Part shown: positions 26,291 to 34,724 of the stretch, in pieces | Layout of the letters: each line of letters begins with the position of its first letter | How positions within the stretch are numbered: position 1 is the stretch's first letter | Source of the DNA: Cohnella pontilimi | GTDB lineage: Bacteria; Bacillota; Bacilli; Paenibacillales; Paenibacillaceae | Assembly (NCBI RefSeq): GCF_005049045.1 | Contig: NZ_SUPK01000010.1 | Span: forward strand, 62,001 to 126,000 | Direction: 5' to 3' | Length of the DNA stretch: 64,000 nucleotides | The notes under the pieces: model-generated | The model's database searches: none | Seen by the model: the letters and a program-made list of their open reading frames with translations, nothing else | Told to the model about the DNA's origin: nothing | Made by a program: the position numbers and the translations under genes

Positions 26291-27697
26291 ATGGCAACAA
26301 GTTCAAACATCATCATCCGCATGGAGATTCAGAAATCGAAAATTACGTTCGGCGAAGTGGCGATGGCCATCGGAGAATCGGGCGGGGACATCATGGCAAC
26401 GGACATCATTCACTCCGCCCGTGATTCCGCTATCCGGGACATTACGGTCCACATCCCCGATCACAGCAACTCGAGTCTTCTCGAGCGGCTCAGGGGTATG
26501 GACGGTGTAAAGGTCATCAACGTATCGGACAGAACATTCCTTGTCCACCTTGGCGGCAAAATCGAGGTTCAAGCGCGTATGCCGGTCAAAAACCGGGAGG
26601 ACTTGTCCCACGTTTATACACCCGGCGTAGCGAAAGTGTGCAAAGCGATCCAACAGGACGAAAGCAAGGCGTTCTCTCTCACGATCAAACGCAACACCGT
26701 GGCCGTTGTCAGCGACGGCACCGCGGTGCTTGGCTTAGGAGATATCGGGCCGTTCGGCGCCATGCCGGTCATGGAAGGGAAAGCGATGCTGTTCAAGCAG
26801 TTCGGCGGCGTGGATGCTTTTCCGATTTGCCTGCAGACCAAGGATACGGAAGAAATCATTCAAACCATTAAAAACATGTCTCCCGCGTTTGGCGGCATCA
26901 ATCTGGAGGACATCAGCTCTCCGCGCTGCTTCGAAATCGAGGAGCGGTTGAAGCAGGAGCTCGAAATCCCCGTCTTTCACGACGATCAGCACGGAACGGC
27001 CGTCGTCATGCTGGCAGGTCTGCTTAACGCGCTCAAGATCGTCGACAAAAAGCTGGAAGACATCAAGGTTGTCGTCATCGGCATAGGCGCGGCGGGTGTC
27101 GCTTGTTCCAAAATGATGCTGGCGGCGGGCGTCCGCAACTTGATTGCTGTTGACCGGCAAGGGGCCATTGTTGCGGGTGAGGAGTATTCCAATTCGATGT
27201 GGCGGTGGCTCGCGGAGCATTCCAATCCGAACCGCGCCACAGGATCGTTGTCCGAAGTGATCGAGGGTGCGGATGTTTTCCTCGGCTTATCCGGACCCGG
27301 CGTGCTCAAGGTGGAAGATGTGAAAAAAATGGCCCGGGATCCGATCATCTTCGCGATGGCAAATCCAGAGCCGGAGATCGATCCTGAAGCCGCCGAACCG
27401 TATGTGCGCGTCATGGCGACCGGACGGAGCGATTATCCGAATCAGATCAACAACGTATTGTGTTTCCCGGGTATTTTCCGGGGCGCGTTGGAATGCCGTG
27501 CCCGCACGATCAACGAACGGATGAAGCTGGCCGCCGCGGAAGCGATCGCCTCCGTCGTCGGCGCCGAAGAGCTGAACGAGCAGTATATCATCCCGAGTGT
27601 CTTTAATGAAGAGGTTGTGGTGAAAGTCAGGGCCGCGGTCATCAAGGCCGCGATCGAAACCGGAGTGGCGAGAAGGGTGCCGAGGGATTTCCGGTAA
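26291..27697 (+). CDS. NAD-type malic enzyme with N-terminal ACT domain
   Basis: 468 aa. Residues about 1-80 form an ACT-like regulatory domain, followed by the malic enzyme fold: SHVYTPGVAKVC, DGTAVLGLGDIGP, FHDDQHGTAVV (metal site) and VVIGIGAAGVAC (dinucleotide binding). It would decarboxylate malate to pyruvate. The ACT domain is a feature of YtsJ/MaeA-like bacilli forms. It lies 37 bases after tctA, and its stop overlaps the start of the next gene by one base. It links carboxylate import to pyruvate. Confidence 0.93.
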   Translation: MATSSNIIIRMEIQKSKITFGEVAMAIGESGGDIMATDIIHSARDSAIRDITVHIPDHSNSSLLERLRGMDGVKVINVSDRTFLVHLGGKIEVQARMPVKNREDLSHVYTPGVAKVCKAIQQDESKAFSLTIKRNTVAVVSDGTAVLGLGDIGPFGAMPVMEGKAMLFKQFGGVDAFPICLQTKDTEEIIQTIKNMSPAFGGINLEDISSPRCFEIEERLKQELEIPVFHDDQHGTAVVMLAGLLNALKIVDKKLEDIKVVVIGIGAAGVACSKMMLAAGVRNLIAVDRQGAIVAGEEYSNSMWRWLAEHSNPNRATGSLSEVIEGADVFLGLSGPGVLKVEDVKKMARDPIIFAMANPEPEIDPEAAEPYVRVMATGRSDYPNQINNVLCFPGIFRGALECRARTINERMKLAAAEAIASVVGAEELNEQYIIPSVFNEEVVVKVRAAVIKAAIETGVARRVPRDFR

Positions 27698-28620
27698 TGG
27701 ACGTTCTGTTTCTGATCCTTCTTCAGGTGATTTTTCCCGTATTCGCCCTTCTTGCGGCGGGTGCGGGGCTTCACCGGAAGTATCAGTTCGACTTGAGGAC
27801 CCTCTCCAAGCTCACCACCAACGTGTTTCTGCCGGCCCTGGCGTTCGTTAATATTTATGAAAGCCGAATTGCGGGGGATTTGCTGGCGGAGCTGGTCACT
27901 TTCCTGCTCGTGCAGAACGTCGGCCTGATGATCATCAGCGGGATTGCGGCCCGCGCGGCGGGACTCGATCGCAAGGTGGCCGCCACCTTCAAGAACAGCG
28001 TGGTGCTGAACAACTCCGGCAATTACGGGCTGCCGGTCAGCCAGCTGGTGTTTGCTGGCAATCCGGTCGGCATGTCCATCCAGGTGGTCGTGACCATATT
28101 TCAGAATGTGGTTACCCATACCTATGGGCTGTTCAACTCGATTTCCACCCAAGTGAAGGGCGCCAAAACGATTGTTGAGATGTTCAAAATGCCCATCCTG
28201 TACGCGATGCTCGCGGCGGTTGTGCTGAAGGGGCTGGGCGTTGCGATTCCAGGCTTTCTTTGGAAGCCAATCGACAACGTCGCCAACGGATTTGTGGCTG
28301 TCGCCTTGTTCACACTGGGGGCTCAGGTGGCCTACTTGAAACTCCGGCGGCCTTCTTTGCCGCTGACGCTGACCGTTATCGGTCGCTTGCTCGTTTCCCC
28401 GTCATTGGGCTTGCTGATTATTATGATCATGGGCCTGGAGGGCGTGACCGCGCAGGCGCTGTTCATCGCCAGCGCTTATCCTTGTTCCCGCAACACGGCG
28501 TTGTTTGCCCTGGAATACGACAACGATCCTGACTATGCGGCGGAAGCCGTGCTGCTTACGACTCTTTTAAGTGCCATTACGGTCACCGTTGTCGTGTATC
28601 TTTCCAAAATATTGTGGTAG
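27697..28620 (+). CDS. AEC-family transporter (auxin efflux carrier type)
   Basis: 307 aa, about 10 membrane segments, with N-terminal LLQVIFPVFALLAAGAGLHR and the central NSVVLNNSGNYGLPVSQLVF typical of AEC proteins. Starts at TAATG, overlapping the malic enzyme stop by one base. AEC members next to malic enzyme genes in low-GC Gram positives include malate permeases (MleP-like), so malate or a related acid is the probable substrate; this is inference. Confidence 0.88.
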   Translation: MDVLFLILLQVIFPVFALLAAGAGLHRKYQFDLRTLSKLTTNVFLPALAFVNIYESRIAGDLLAELVTFLLVQNVGLMIISGIAARAAGLDRKVAATFKNSVVLNNSGNYGLPVSQLVFAGNPVGMSIQVVVTIFQNVVTHTYGLFNSISTQVKGAKTIVEMFKMPILYAMLAAVVLKGLGVAIPGFLWKPIDNVANGFVAVALFTLGAQVAYLKLRRPSLPLTLTVIGRLLVSPSLGLLIIMIMGLEGVTAQALFIASAYPCSRNTALFALEYDNDPDYAAEAVLLTTLLSAITVTVVVYLSKILW

Positions 28621-28632
28621 AGGAGGCTTACA

Positions 28633-28878
28633 ATGAGCGGTATCGGAACGACAGCGATCGTCGAGATCAATCAGACCGCGAACAGGTATCAGTCCAGCAT
28701 CGTAATTCACGCCGACAACAAATACATCGACGTCAAAAGCATCCTGGGGCTGACTTTAACGCTCATTCGGGACGAGCTCTACCGACTCGATGTTCACGGA
28801 CCCGATGAAACGGAAGCGAGAGAGGCAATGAAGGTTGTTTTTGAGAAACACGGACTCGCGGTAAGGTTCGAGGTTTGA
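28633..28878 (+). CDS. HPr-like protein lacking the active-site histidine
   Basis: 81 aa, starting MSGIGTTAIVEINQTANRYQ. From TANRY onward it aligns without gaps to HPr/Crh, including KSILGL, where Ser36 occupies the place of HPr Ser46. The HPr segment GIHARPA with the PTS-phosphorylated His15 has no counterpart: either the N-terminus is short and His15 is Gly5, or strand 1 is kept and helix 1 is mostly deleted. GAGGAGG eight bases upstream fixes the start. Last gene of the carboxylate operon. It cannot act as an ordinary PTS phosphocarrier; a Crh-like regulatory role through the serine is an inference. Confidence 0.8.
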   Translation: MSGIGTTAIVEINQTANRYQSSIVIHADNKYIDVKSILGLTLTLIRDELYRLDVHGPDETEAREAMKVVFEKHGLAVRFEV

Positions 28879-28897
28879 CCGATGCGGGTAACCTTTC

Positions 28898-28939
28898 GGC
28901 TCGCATGCAGGCTTTAACGTCTGCGTGCGGGCCGTTTTT
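28898..28939 (+). terminator. terminator of the tct-malic enzyme operon
   Basis: 13-bp stem GGCTCGCATGCAG/CTGCGTGCGGGCC (two G-T pairs), then GTTTTT. It overlaps the 3' end of the convergent DUF1796 gene. Confidence 0.75.
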
Positions 28940-29582
28940 CATTTAAACGAGCGGACGCAGTATACAATTTATAACCGTTCATACACAGATCCCAAGCCGG
29001 GTCGGATCCCCGCCAGTCTTCTCCCGTCGGCAATTTCACCGAGCAGATGCCGTCGAGCCCCCAGTCCTCATACGCAACGTCAAGCCGACCCGGCGGGTGG
29101 TGATTCACGATCAGAAGCTGAAATTTGCCGGGTGCCAATTTCCTTAATGCCTTAAGCAGCTCCTGTGCTTCGCTGGAATTCGTTTGAGTTCTTACGAAAA
29201 GAACCGGCTGCTCCCGAATGACTTTCATAAAGCGTTGTACACGGCGGTCGAGTGTCTGCTTAAAGGCGGGATAAGCGTCCCGCCATCTGTCTTCGGGGAT
29301 GTAAACGGGAAAATCATGATAAGAGACGACCTGGTTGACGTTATCCTTTACGACATAGCATTCCTGGGTGCGGCCGACGAGCTCAAGCTGGTTCAGTTCC
29401 ATAAAGCCGTTGAAACGGTGATGGAGCAAGCGGACCAATCCGTTCATGGAATCGGAAACGAACCAATCCAACGGGCCCGAAAAACTGCGCAAGCCCAGTC
29501 TTCGGAGTTGATAGGCGGTTTGGCAAGTAGCCCCGAGACTTATGCATGCTTTATAAGCGCCTATGGAATTTTGCCATTTCAA
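28914..29582 (-). CDS. DUF1796 putative cysteine peptidase
   Basis: 222 aa from a TTG start with GGGAG eight bases upstream; an upstream in-frame TTG at 29630 has no ribosome site. The N-terminus YKACISLGATCQTAYQLRRL and then FSGPLDWFVSD match the DUF1796 family, annotated as papain-like putative peptidases without proven activity. Cys in the ATCQ segment and a later His in NHHPPG are candidate catalytic residues. Role unknown; single gene convergent with the carboxylate operon. Confidence 0.8.
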   Translation of the reverse strand: MKWQNSIGAYKACISLGATCQTAYQLRRLGLRSFSGPLDWFVSDSMNGLVRLLHHRFNGFMELNQLELVGRTQECYVVKDNVNQVVSYHDFPVYIPEDRWRDAYPAFKQTLDRRVQRFMKVIREQPVLFVRTQTNSSEAQELLKALRKLAPGKFQLLIVNHHPPGRLDVAYEDWGLDGICSVKLPTGEDWRGSDPAWDLCMNGYKLYTASARLNEKRPARRR

Positions 29583-29776
29583 GACTTTCACTCCCGTCTC
29601 CAAGCTGCTGTCCTCCACCGTAACGATCAAAATTAACGTATGCCGATGAGAGAATCGCGCTTGGACGGGGGTACAATCCGAGGTTGTGAAAATTTATCCA
29701 AAATCGTTTTATCGTGTGTTACGATGATGAAAATGCTTTCTTTAGTCGTCATCATATAAAATCGGGAGGATTGCAC

Positions 29777-30145
29777 ATGAGTGCACGGTTTATTAAGGCG
29801 GCCGTCATTTATTTTCTAATCGGAACGGTTCTAGGATTGGTCATGGGAAGCGCTCAAGCTTTCGAGTACACGTCGGTCCATGCGCACATCAATCTGGCAG
29901 GCTGGGCTTCGTTGGCCATCATCGGTCTCATTTATAAAGCCTATCCGGAATTGGGAGAAGCGAGGTTGGCGAAAATCCAGTTCTGGCTGCACAACGTCGG
30001 CCTGCCGCTTTTGATTGTCAGCATGGTCCTTTTTGCGGCGGGCAATGATGACATCGGCATCCCTTTTGCCGTGCTCGGCGGCCTGCTCATTATCGTTTCG
30101 GTCATTCTGATGACGGTTAATGTGTTCAAGCGGTTGAAGGCGTGA
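29777..30145 (+). CDS. small haem-copper oxidase subunit I-like membrane protein
   Basis: 122 aa with four hydrophobic segments. The stretch SVHAHINLAGWASLAIIGLI (about residues 31-50) is like the first haem-ligand region of cbb3/NorB-type subunit I, but the other ligand helices and the copper site are missing. It therefore cannot be a complete oxidase. Such short proteins are common in Bacillales and may bind haem or sense gases; not established. ATG set by GGGAGGA. Single gene with its own terminator. Confidence 0.75.
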   Translation: MSARFIKAAVIYFLIGTVLGLVMGSAQAFEYTSVHAHINLAGWASLAIIGLIYKAYPELGEARLAKIQFWLHNVGLPLLIVSMVLFAAGNDDIGIPFAVLGGLLIIVSVILMTVNVFKRLKA

Positions 30146-30150
30146 CTTAT

Positions 30151-30190
30151 AAAAAATCCATTCCACAACGCTTTGTGGAATGGATTTTTT
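30151..30190. terminator. bidirectional terminator
   Basis: AAAAAATCCATTCCACAA and its complement around CGC, with A-run left and T-run right; serves the small haem-oxidase-like gene and the convergent feo operon. Confidence 0.93.
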
Positions 30191-30199
30191 TGTTTCTCG

Positions 30200-30346
30200 T
30201 TACTTGACCTGAGAACAGGATGTTTGGCAAGACGCTTGAAGGGAGCAAGCTGCGCATTTGCCTTGCCGTGTTTTCTTGAAGTAGCGGGTTAAGGTCCATC
30301 CGGCGTATCCGAAAATGCCGGCTCCTGCGATAATGCTGAATATCAT
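30200..30346 (-). CDS. FeoB-associated Cys-rich membrane protein
   Basis: 48 aa: one N-terminal membrane helix (MIFSIIAGAGIFGYAGWTLT) and a short cytoplasmic tail with four cysteines in CAACSLQASCQTSC. This is the layout of the small Cys-rich proteins found after feoB in Firmicutes (PF12669 type). GGGAGG precedes the ATG, and the gene lies 14 bases after feoB. Likely supports FeoB-mediated iron uptake, perhaps by binding Fe(II) or an Fe-S cluster; inferred. Confidence 0.85.
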   Translation of the reverse strand: MIFSIIAGAGIFGYAGWTLTRYFKKTRQGKCAACSLQASCQTSCSQVK

Positions 30347-30360
30347 GGCGGTTCCTCCCG

Positions 30361-32376
30361 TTAATGAAAGCCCAGCAGCAGGCCTCCACGGTATATGATG
30401 AACGAAATAACATAAGCGATAACCAAGGCGTACCCGACGGAGAACCATGTCCATTTTGCGGATTTCGTCTCGTTGCGAATGACGCCCACCGTTGCCAGGC
30501 ACGGTACATACAAAAGGATGAACACCATGAAGCTGTAAGCTTGAAGCGGAGTAAAGAAATGCGCGATCGCACCTTCTAGGCCCGCTTCGGTCGGCGCGGC
30601 ATAAATGATCCCCATCGTCGAGACGACGACCTCTTTCGCCAAAAATCCGGTAATGAGTGCTGCGCCGGCCTGCCAATTCCCGAAGCCCAGGGGCTCCATG
30701 ACAGGAGAAAGTACGGAGCCGATGGCTTGAAGAAAGCTTTCGTTCATCGGTACGTTCCAACCATGGAATCCAGAGTAGCCCATCAGCCAGATCACGACGG
30801 AACCGCCGAAAATGAACGTACCTGCCTTGCGAACGAAGCCTTTGCCTTTTTCCCACGTGCTGCGGGAAAGTGTCCGCCACTGAGGAATCCGGTAGGGCGG
30901 CATTTCGACGATGAACATCGATTCTTCTTCTTTCGCCAGCGTATAAGAGAAGAGCTTCGCCAGAATCAGCGCGACCACAACGCCTAGCACATAGAGAGAT
31001 AATACGATAAGGGCTTGATGGGATTGAAAGAATGTTCCCACAAATAAGCTATATACGGACAACCTGGCCGAGCAAGACATCAAAGGCGTGAGCAGAATGG
31101 TCAGAAGCCGTTCTTTGGGCTGCTCGATCGTGCGAGCAGCCATAATTCCGGGGACGTTGCAGCCGAAACCGATAATCATCGGAATAAAAGCTTTGCCGTT
31201 CAGCCCGACGCCTTCCAGCAGCTTATCCATGACGGTGGCGATTCGGGCCATATATCCGGAATCCTCGATAAAAGAGATGATGAGGAACAGCATGAAAATT
31301 TGTGGAACGAACACGAGAACGCCGCCAACCCCTGCGACAATCCCGTCCAGAATGACGGCCTTGAGGAACGACGCGGCGCCGACGGTATTGAGAAAGGATG
31401 CAATCCCGTCCCTAATCACCCCATTAAGCAGCGCGTCCAGCCGGTCGGATACCGGTGTTCCGATCCAATCGAATGTCAGCTTGAACGTGAAATACATGAA
31501 CGCAAGGAATATCGGGATGCCGAGATATTTGTTCAAGACGATCGCATCGATTCGCTCGGACAGCGTGGTACGTAGAGGCTTTGTCTCGCGTACGGCGCTT
31601 TGAAGCCAACGGTCGATGATACCTGCGCGTTTGTCGCGAATGTAATCCGGCAGCTTTTTCCCTTCGGGAAGCTTCTGAACAAGCGCCTCTGTTTCAACGT
31701 AGAAGGCTTGCAGCCAGACGGGGTCGACATGTTGGCGAAGCTTCTGCAATACAGGGATGTTCCCTTCAAGCAGCTGCAGCGCAAGCCACCGTTTGGACGC
31801 CATACTTACCGGAAGCTTCGCTTCCAGCGTGGATATCGCTTGCTCCAAAACCGGTCCGTAATCGAAGTGGCGAGGGCTGACCAGAGATTCGTCATCGATA
31901 CTGGACTTTACCGCGGCTTGCATGAGCGTATCGCATCCAAATCCGGAACGGGCGATGACGGGCATGATCGGAACGCCCATTTGCTCTGAAAGCTTTTTTA
32001 CATCGATGTCCAATCCGCGTTTTTCGGCCACGTCGATCATGTTGAGCGCCACGACCACTGGTCTGCCATATTCCAGCAGCTGAATCGTAAGATGGAGGTT
32101 TCTCTCCAATTGAGAAGCGTCGACGACGTTGAGCAGCGAAGAGGGTGACTCATCCAGCAAATAAAGCGTCGTTACCCCTTCGTCGCGAGACAACGGACTG
32201 AGAGAGTATATGCCGGGGAGGTCGACCAACTGTCCTCGTTTATTTTTAAGAGTACCGACTTTCTTCTCGATAGTAACGCCGGCCCAGTTTCCGACATACT
32301 CGTAAGAGTCGGTCAACATATTAAAGAGCGAAGTTTTGCCGGTATTGGGGTTACCGGTTAAAGCAACCGTCAGCAT
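30361..32376 (-). CDS. feoB: ferrous iron transporter B
   Basis: 671 aa. The N-terminal G domain has GNPNTGKTSLF (G1), VDLPGIYSLSP (G3) and NMID (G4). The C-terminal permease part shows two Gate repeats with GFGCNVPGIMAARTI and LLTPLMSCSARL. It moves Fe(II) across the cytoplasmic membrane. The ATG at 32376 is used since the protein begins MLTVALTGN; it overlaps the end of feoA by seven bases. Under the Fur box at 32629. Confidence 0.97.
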   Translation of the reverse strand: MLTVALTGNPNTGKTSLFNMLTDSYEYVGNWAGVTIEKKVGTLKNKRGQLVDLPGIYSLSPLSRDEGVTTLYLLDESPSSLLNVVDASQLERNLHLTIQLLEYGRPVVVALNMIDVAEKRGLDIDVKKLSEQMGVPIMPVIARSGFGCDTLMQAAVKSSIDDESLVSPRHFDYGPVLEQAISTLEAKLPVSMASKRWLALQLLEGNIPVLQKLRQHVDPVWLQAFYVETEALVQKLPEGKKLPDYIRDKRAGIIDRWLQSAVRETKPLRTTLSERIDAIVLNKYLGIPIFLAFMYFTFKLTFDWIGTPVSDRLDALLNGVIRDGIASFLNTVGAASFLKAVILDGIVAGVGGVLVFVPQIFMLFLIISFIEDSGYMARIATVMDKLLEGVGLNGKAFIPMIIGFGCNVPGIMAARTIEQPKERLLTILLTPLMSCSARLSVYSLFVGTFFQSHQALIVLSLYVLGVVVALILAKLFSYTLAKEEESMFIVEMPPYRIPQWRTLSRSTWEKGKGFVRKAGTFIFGGSVVIWLMGYSGFHGWNVPMNESFLQAIGSVLSPVMEPLGFGNWQAGAALITGFLAKEVVVSTMGIIYAAPTEAGLEGAIAHFFTPLQAYSFMVFILLYVPCLATVGVIRNETKSAKWTWFSVGYALVIAYVISFIIYRGGLLLGFH

Positions 32377-32600
32377 AATGCTTCCACTACAATATGGCCC
32401 GCATCTTTGCGGCGAATGGCGATCCACTGTCCCTTGACTTCAATCGTGCATGGACCCCCGAACGGCATCGCCTTGCGGAGCGAAATAACCGAACCTTCCA
32501 TCACGCCCAGGTCCCCAAGTCGACGACGAACAAGCTGTTGGACGCTTTCTAAATTCGTTACTTTTACCTTGGAACCCCAATGAGTTTCCAGTAAGGTCAT
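32370..32600 (-). CDS. feoA: ferrous iron transport protein A
   Basis: 76 aa, SH3-like FeoA domain with VRRRLGDLGVMEGSVISLRK and an AIRRKDAGHIVVE end. The ATG at 32600 has CGGAGTG nine bases upstream and gives the standard FeoA length; the ATG at 32624 has no ribosome site. It binds and supports FeoB. First gene of feoA-feoB-Cys-rich, with a Fur box 29 bases before the start. Confidence 0.94.
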   Translation of the reverse strand: MTLLETHWGSKVKVTNLESVQQLVRRRLGDLGVMEGSVISLRKAMPFGGPCTIEVKGQWIAIRRKDAGHIVVEALC

Positions 32601-32628
32601 ATTGTTCACTCCGGTGTTTTTCATACAG

Positions 32629-32643
32629 TGATAATGATTATCA
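32629..32643 (-). promoter_or_regulatory. Fur box of the feo operon
   Basis: TGATAAT-G-ATTATCA is a perfect 7-1-7 inverted repeat, the minimal Bacillus Fur site. It lies directly upstream of feoA, implying iron repression. Confidence 0.92.
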
Positions 32644-32818
32644 TTACCGAAATATGATAGATGATTTAGGCGGGAAATACAATAGTAAAATTTGAGGAGC
32701 TTCTTGTTGGGACGGTTTTTTTCGTTTCGGTGTCCATGGCGGTGAATCGTTCTGACAGGATTCGATCGAGAAATATCGAATTATTGATTGAGTCATTCAT
32801 CATGTGAGGTGAACAACA

Positions 32819-33481
32819 CTGAAAATTAAGGTCCTGATTGCCGACGATAATTCCTTTGTCCGGGAAGGCATGAAAATTATTCTGCATTCATTCGACGAAT
32901 TCGACGTCTTGGCCGCCGTCCAGAACGGGCAAGAGGCGGTTGCATTCTGTGAACGGCAGGCGGTAGACGTGGCGCTGCTCGATATCCAGATGCCGGTCAT
33001 GAACGGGGTGGAAGCCACGAGGCTTCTCACCGAACGGACATCCACCAAGTCGCTGATTCTCACCACCTTCGACGATGACGAATTCATCCTGGACGCGATT
33101 AAATATGGCGCGAAAGGCTACTTGCTGAAGAATAACGATCCTGAGCATATTCGTCATGCGATCCTATCGGTACATAACGGGCACAACGTGCTCCAGGATG
33201 CCGTGCTCGACAAACTGAAATCCGGTCTGATGACAGGGAAGGATAAGAAGGAAGATCCAGGAGGGAAAATCGACCGCAGCTTGTTTACCGACCGGGAATA
33301 CGAGATTATGGCCCGCATTGCCAAAGGCTTGTCCAACCGGCAAATCTCGCAGGAGCTGTTCATTTCCGAAGGCACTATTGCCAATCACATAACTTCGATC
33401 TTGGGAAAGACGGGACTTACGCATCGCACGCAGATCGCGATTTATTTCCTGACGGGGGAAGTCGGCGATGCGGCAAAGTGA
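32819..33481 (+). CDS. NarL/LuxR-type response regulator (probable CTG start)
   Basis: 220 aa. The receiver domain begins KIKVLIADDNSFVREGMKII with Asp55 in ALLDIQMPV. The LuxR HTH is at about residues 150-210 (DREYEIMARIAKGLSNRQIS). The conserved Asp-Asp pair near the N-terminus lies upstream of the first ATG (32870), so translation must start earlier. The only candidate after the last in-frame stop at 32810-32812 is CTG 32819, seven bases after GAGGTG. Its kinase gene follows with a 14-base overlap. Confidence 0.9.
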   Translation: MKIKVLIADDNSFVREGMKIILHSFDEFDVLAAVQNGQEAVAFCERQAVDVALLDIQMPVMNGVEATRLLTERTSTKSLILTTFDDDEFILDAIKYGAKGYLLKNNDPEHIRHAILSVHNGHNVLQDAVLDKLKSGLMTGKDKKEDPGGKIDRSLFTDREYEIMARIAKGLSNRQISQELFISEGTIANHITSILGKTGLTHRTQIAIYFLTGEVGDAAK

Positions 33482-34604
33482 GATCCCTGCTGAATTTTGG
33501 TCGATCTGCCACAAAAGCATCATCCTGCTCTATGTGGTCGTCTCTTCTTCCTTTTCGTCCGCGTCGGCGTCACACTGGGATATTGTTTTCGTTCTACTCT
33601 ACCTAAGTGTGAATCTCTGCATTTATATCGTGAAACGGGTTCGATTGAAGCCGTTGTTCATGCTGGTTTCCGTTCTGATGGTTTCCGCATTTGCCTATCG
33701 ATTGGACCCGCTGTTCCTGCTGCTTCTCCCTGCAGGCATGTACGAGCTGGCATCGGCCTTTATCCCAAAAAATCAATCTGCGATCCTCTTGTTCCTCCTG
33801 ATGGCTCCCTTGGCGTTTCTTCCTTCGGACTTCATGCTGCTATACGGCCTCGTCGCTTTGCTCGGCTTTGTCTTTGGCGAGATGCAGGGGACGTACTCGG
33901 CAAGGATCGAAGCCTATCGCAAAGACCTGGAAACAATGCGCGGCCGCGTCGATCAACTGGCCAAGAGCTTGAACGAAAATACCGAATATATCCGGCAATC
34001 CGAGTATACGTTCAAGCTGGAGGAACGTAACCGGCTGTCCCAGGAAATTCACGATAAAATCGGGCACTCCATGACCGGAGCGCTCATCCAGATGGAAGCT
34101 TCCAAGCGGCTGCTTGCCTCCGATGCCGCCAAATCGGCTGAGCTGCTGCAGAACGCGATTCATATTTCGAAGGACGGCATTGAAAGCATCCGCCAAGTCC
34201 TGAAAAATATGAAACCGCCAACGGAACAGCTGGGCATCAACCGCTTGAAGCTGCTGATCGACGAATTTTCCGCCAAACATCCCGTCAGTACCGTACTCAC
34301 GCACGAAGGCAATGTGGACCTGATTACCCCAATCCACTGGAAGGTCATTTTGGAAAACACCAAGGAAGCTCTCACCAACATATTGAAATATTCGGATGCC
34401 ACCGCCGTCTCGGTAAGCATCCAAGTGCTGGGCACCTTGATTAAAGCCGAGGTTTCGGACAACGGCAAAGGTACGCCAAAACTCATTAAAGGCCTCGGGA
34501 TCATCGGCATGGAGGAACGGGCGGCCGGCGTGAACGGCAAGGTGATCGTAGACGGATCGCGCGGATTCTCCGTGACCACTCTGCTTCCCTATGGGCAGCC
34601 TTGA
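33468..34604 (+). CDS. DesK/LiaS-type sensor histidine kinase
   Basis: 378 aa. About five hydrophobic segments fill residues 10-140, with little extracellular part, so it senses within the membrane. A coiled coil follows, then the HisKA_3 box with phospho-His in LSQEIHDKIGHSMTGALIQM, and an HATPase domain (DNGKGTPKLIKGLGIIGMEE). Overlaps the regulator gene by 14 bases. Together with the ABC exporter genes after it, this looks like an envelope or antibiotic stress module; stimulus not readable. Confidence 0.92.
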   Translation: MRQSEIPAEFWSICHKSIILLYVVVSSSFSSASASHWDIVFVLLYLSVNLCIYIVKRVRLKPLFMLVSVLMVSAFAYRLDPLFLLLLPAGMYELASAFIPKNQSAILLFLLMAPLAFLPSDFMLLYGLVALLGFVFGEMQGTYSARIEAYRKDLETMRGRVDQLAKSLNENTEYIRQSEYTFKLEERNRLSQEIHDKIGHSMTGALIQMEASKRLLASDAAKSAELLQNAIHISKDGIESIRQVLKNMKPPTEQLGINRLKLLIDEFSAKHPVSTVLTHEGNVDLITPIHWKVILENTKEALTNILKYSDATAVSVSIQVLGTLIKAEVSDNGKGTPKLIKGLGIIGMEERAAGVNGKVIVDGSRGFSVTTLLPYGQP

Positions 34605-34642
34605 AGATTCCAACCGCAAAAACATGAAAATTCTCATGCCGA

Positions 34643-34682
34643 AAGAGTGAACTTGTGCACTGCCGCAGGTTCATTCTTTTTT
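34643..34682 (+). terminator. terminator between the kinase and the ABC exporter
   Basis: AAGAGTGAACTTG pairs with CAGGTTCATTCTT (two G-T pairs), followed by T6. The exporter genes must have their own promoter or depend on readthrough. Confidence 0.8.
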
Positions 34683-34724
34683 ATATGATCGAAGTAACCT
34701 GAGATATGGATTGGAGTGTACGGG

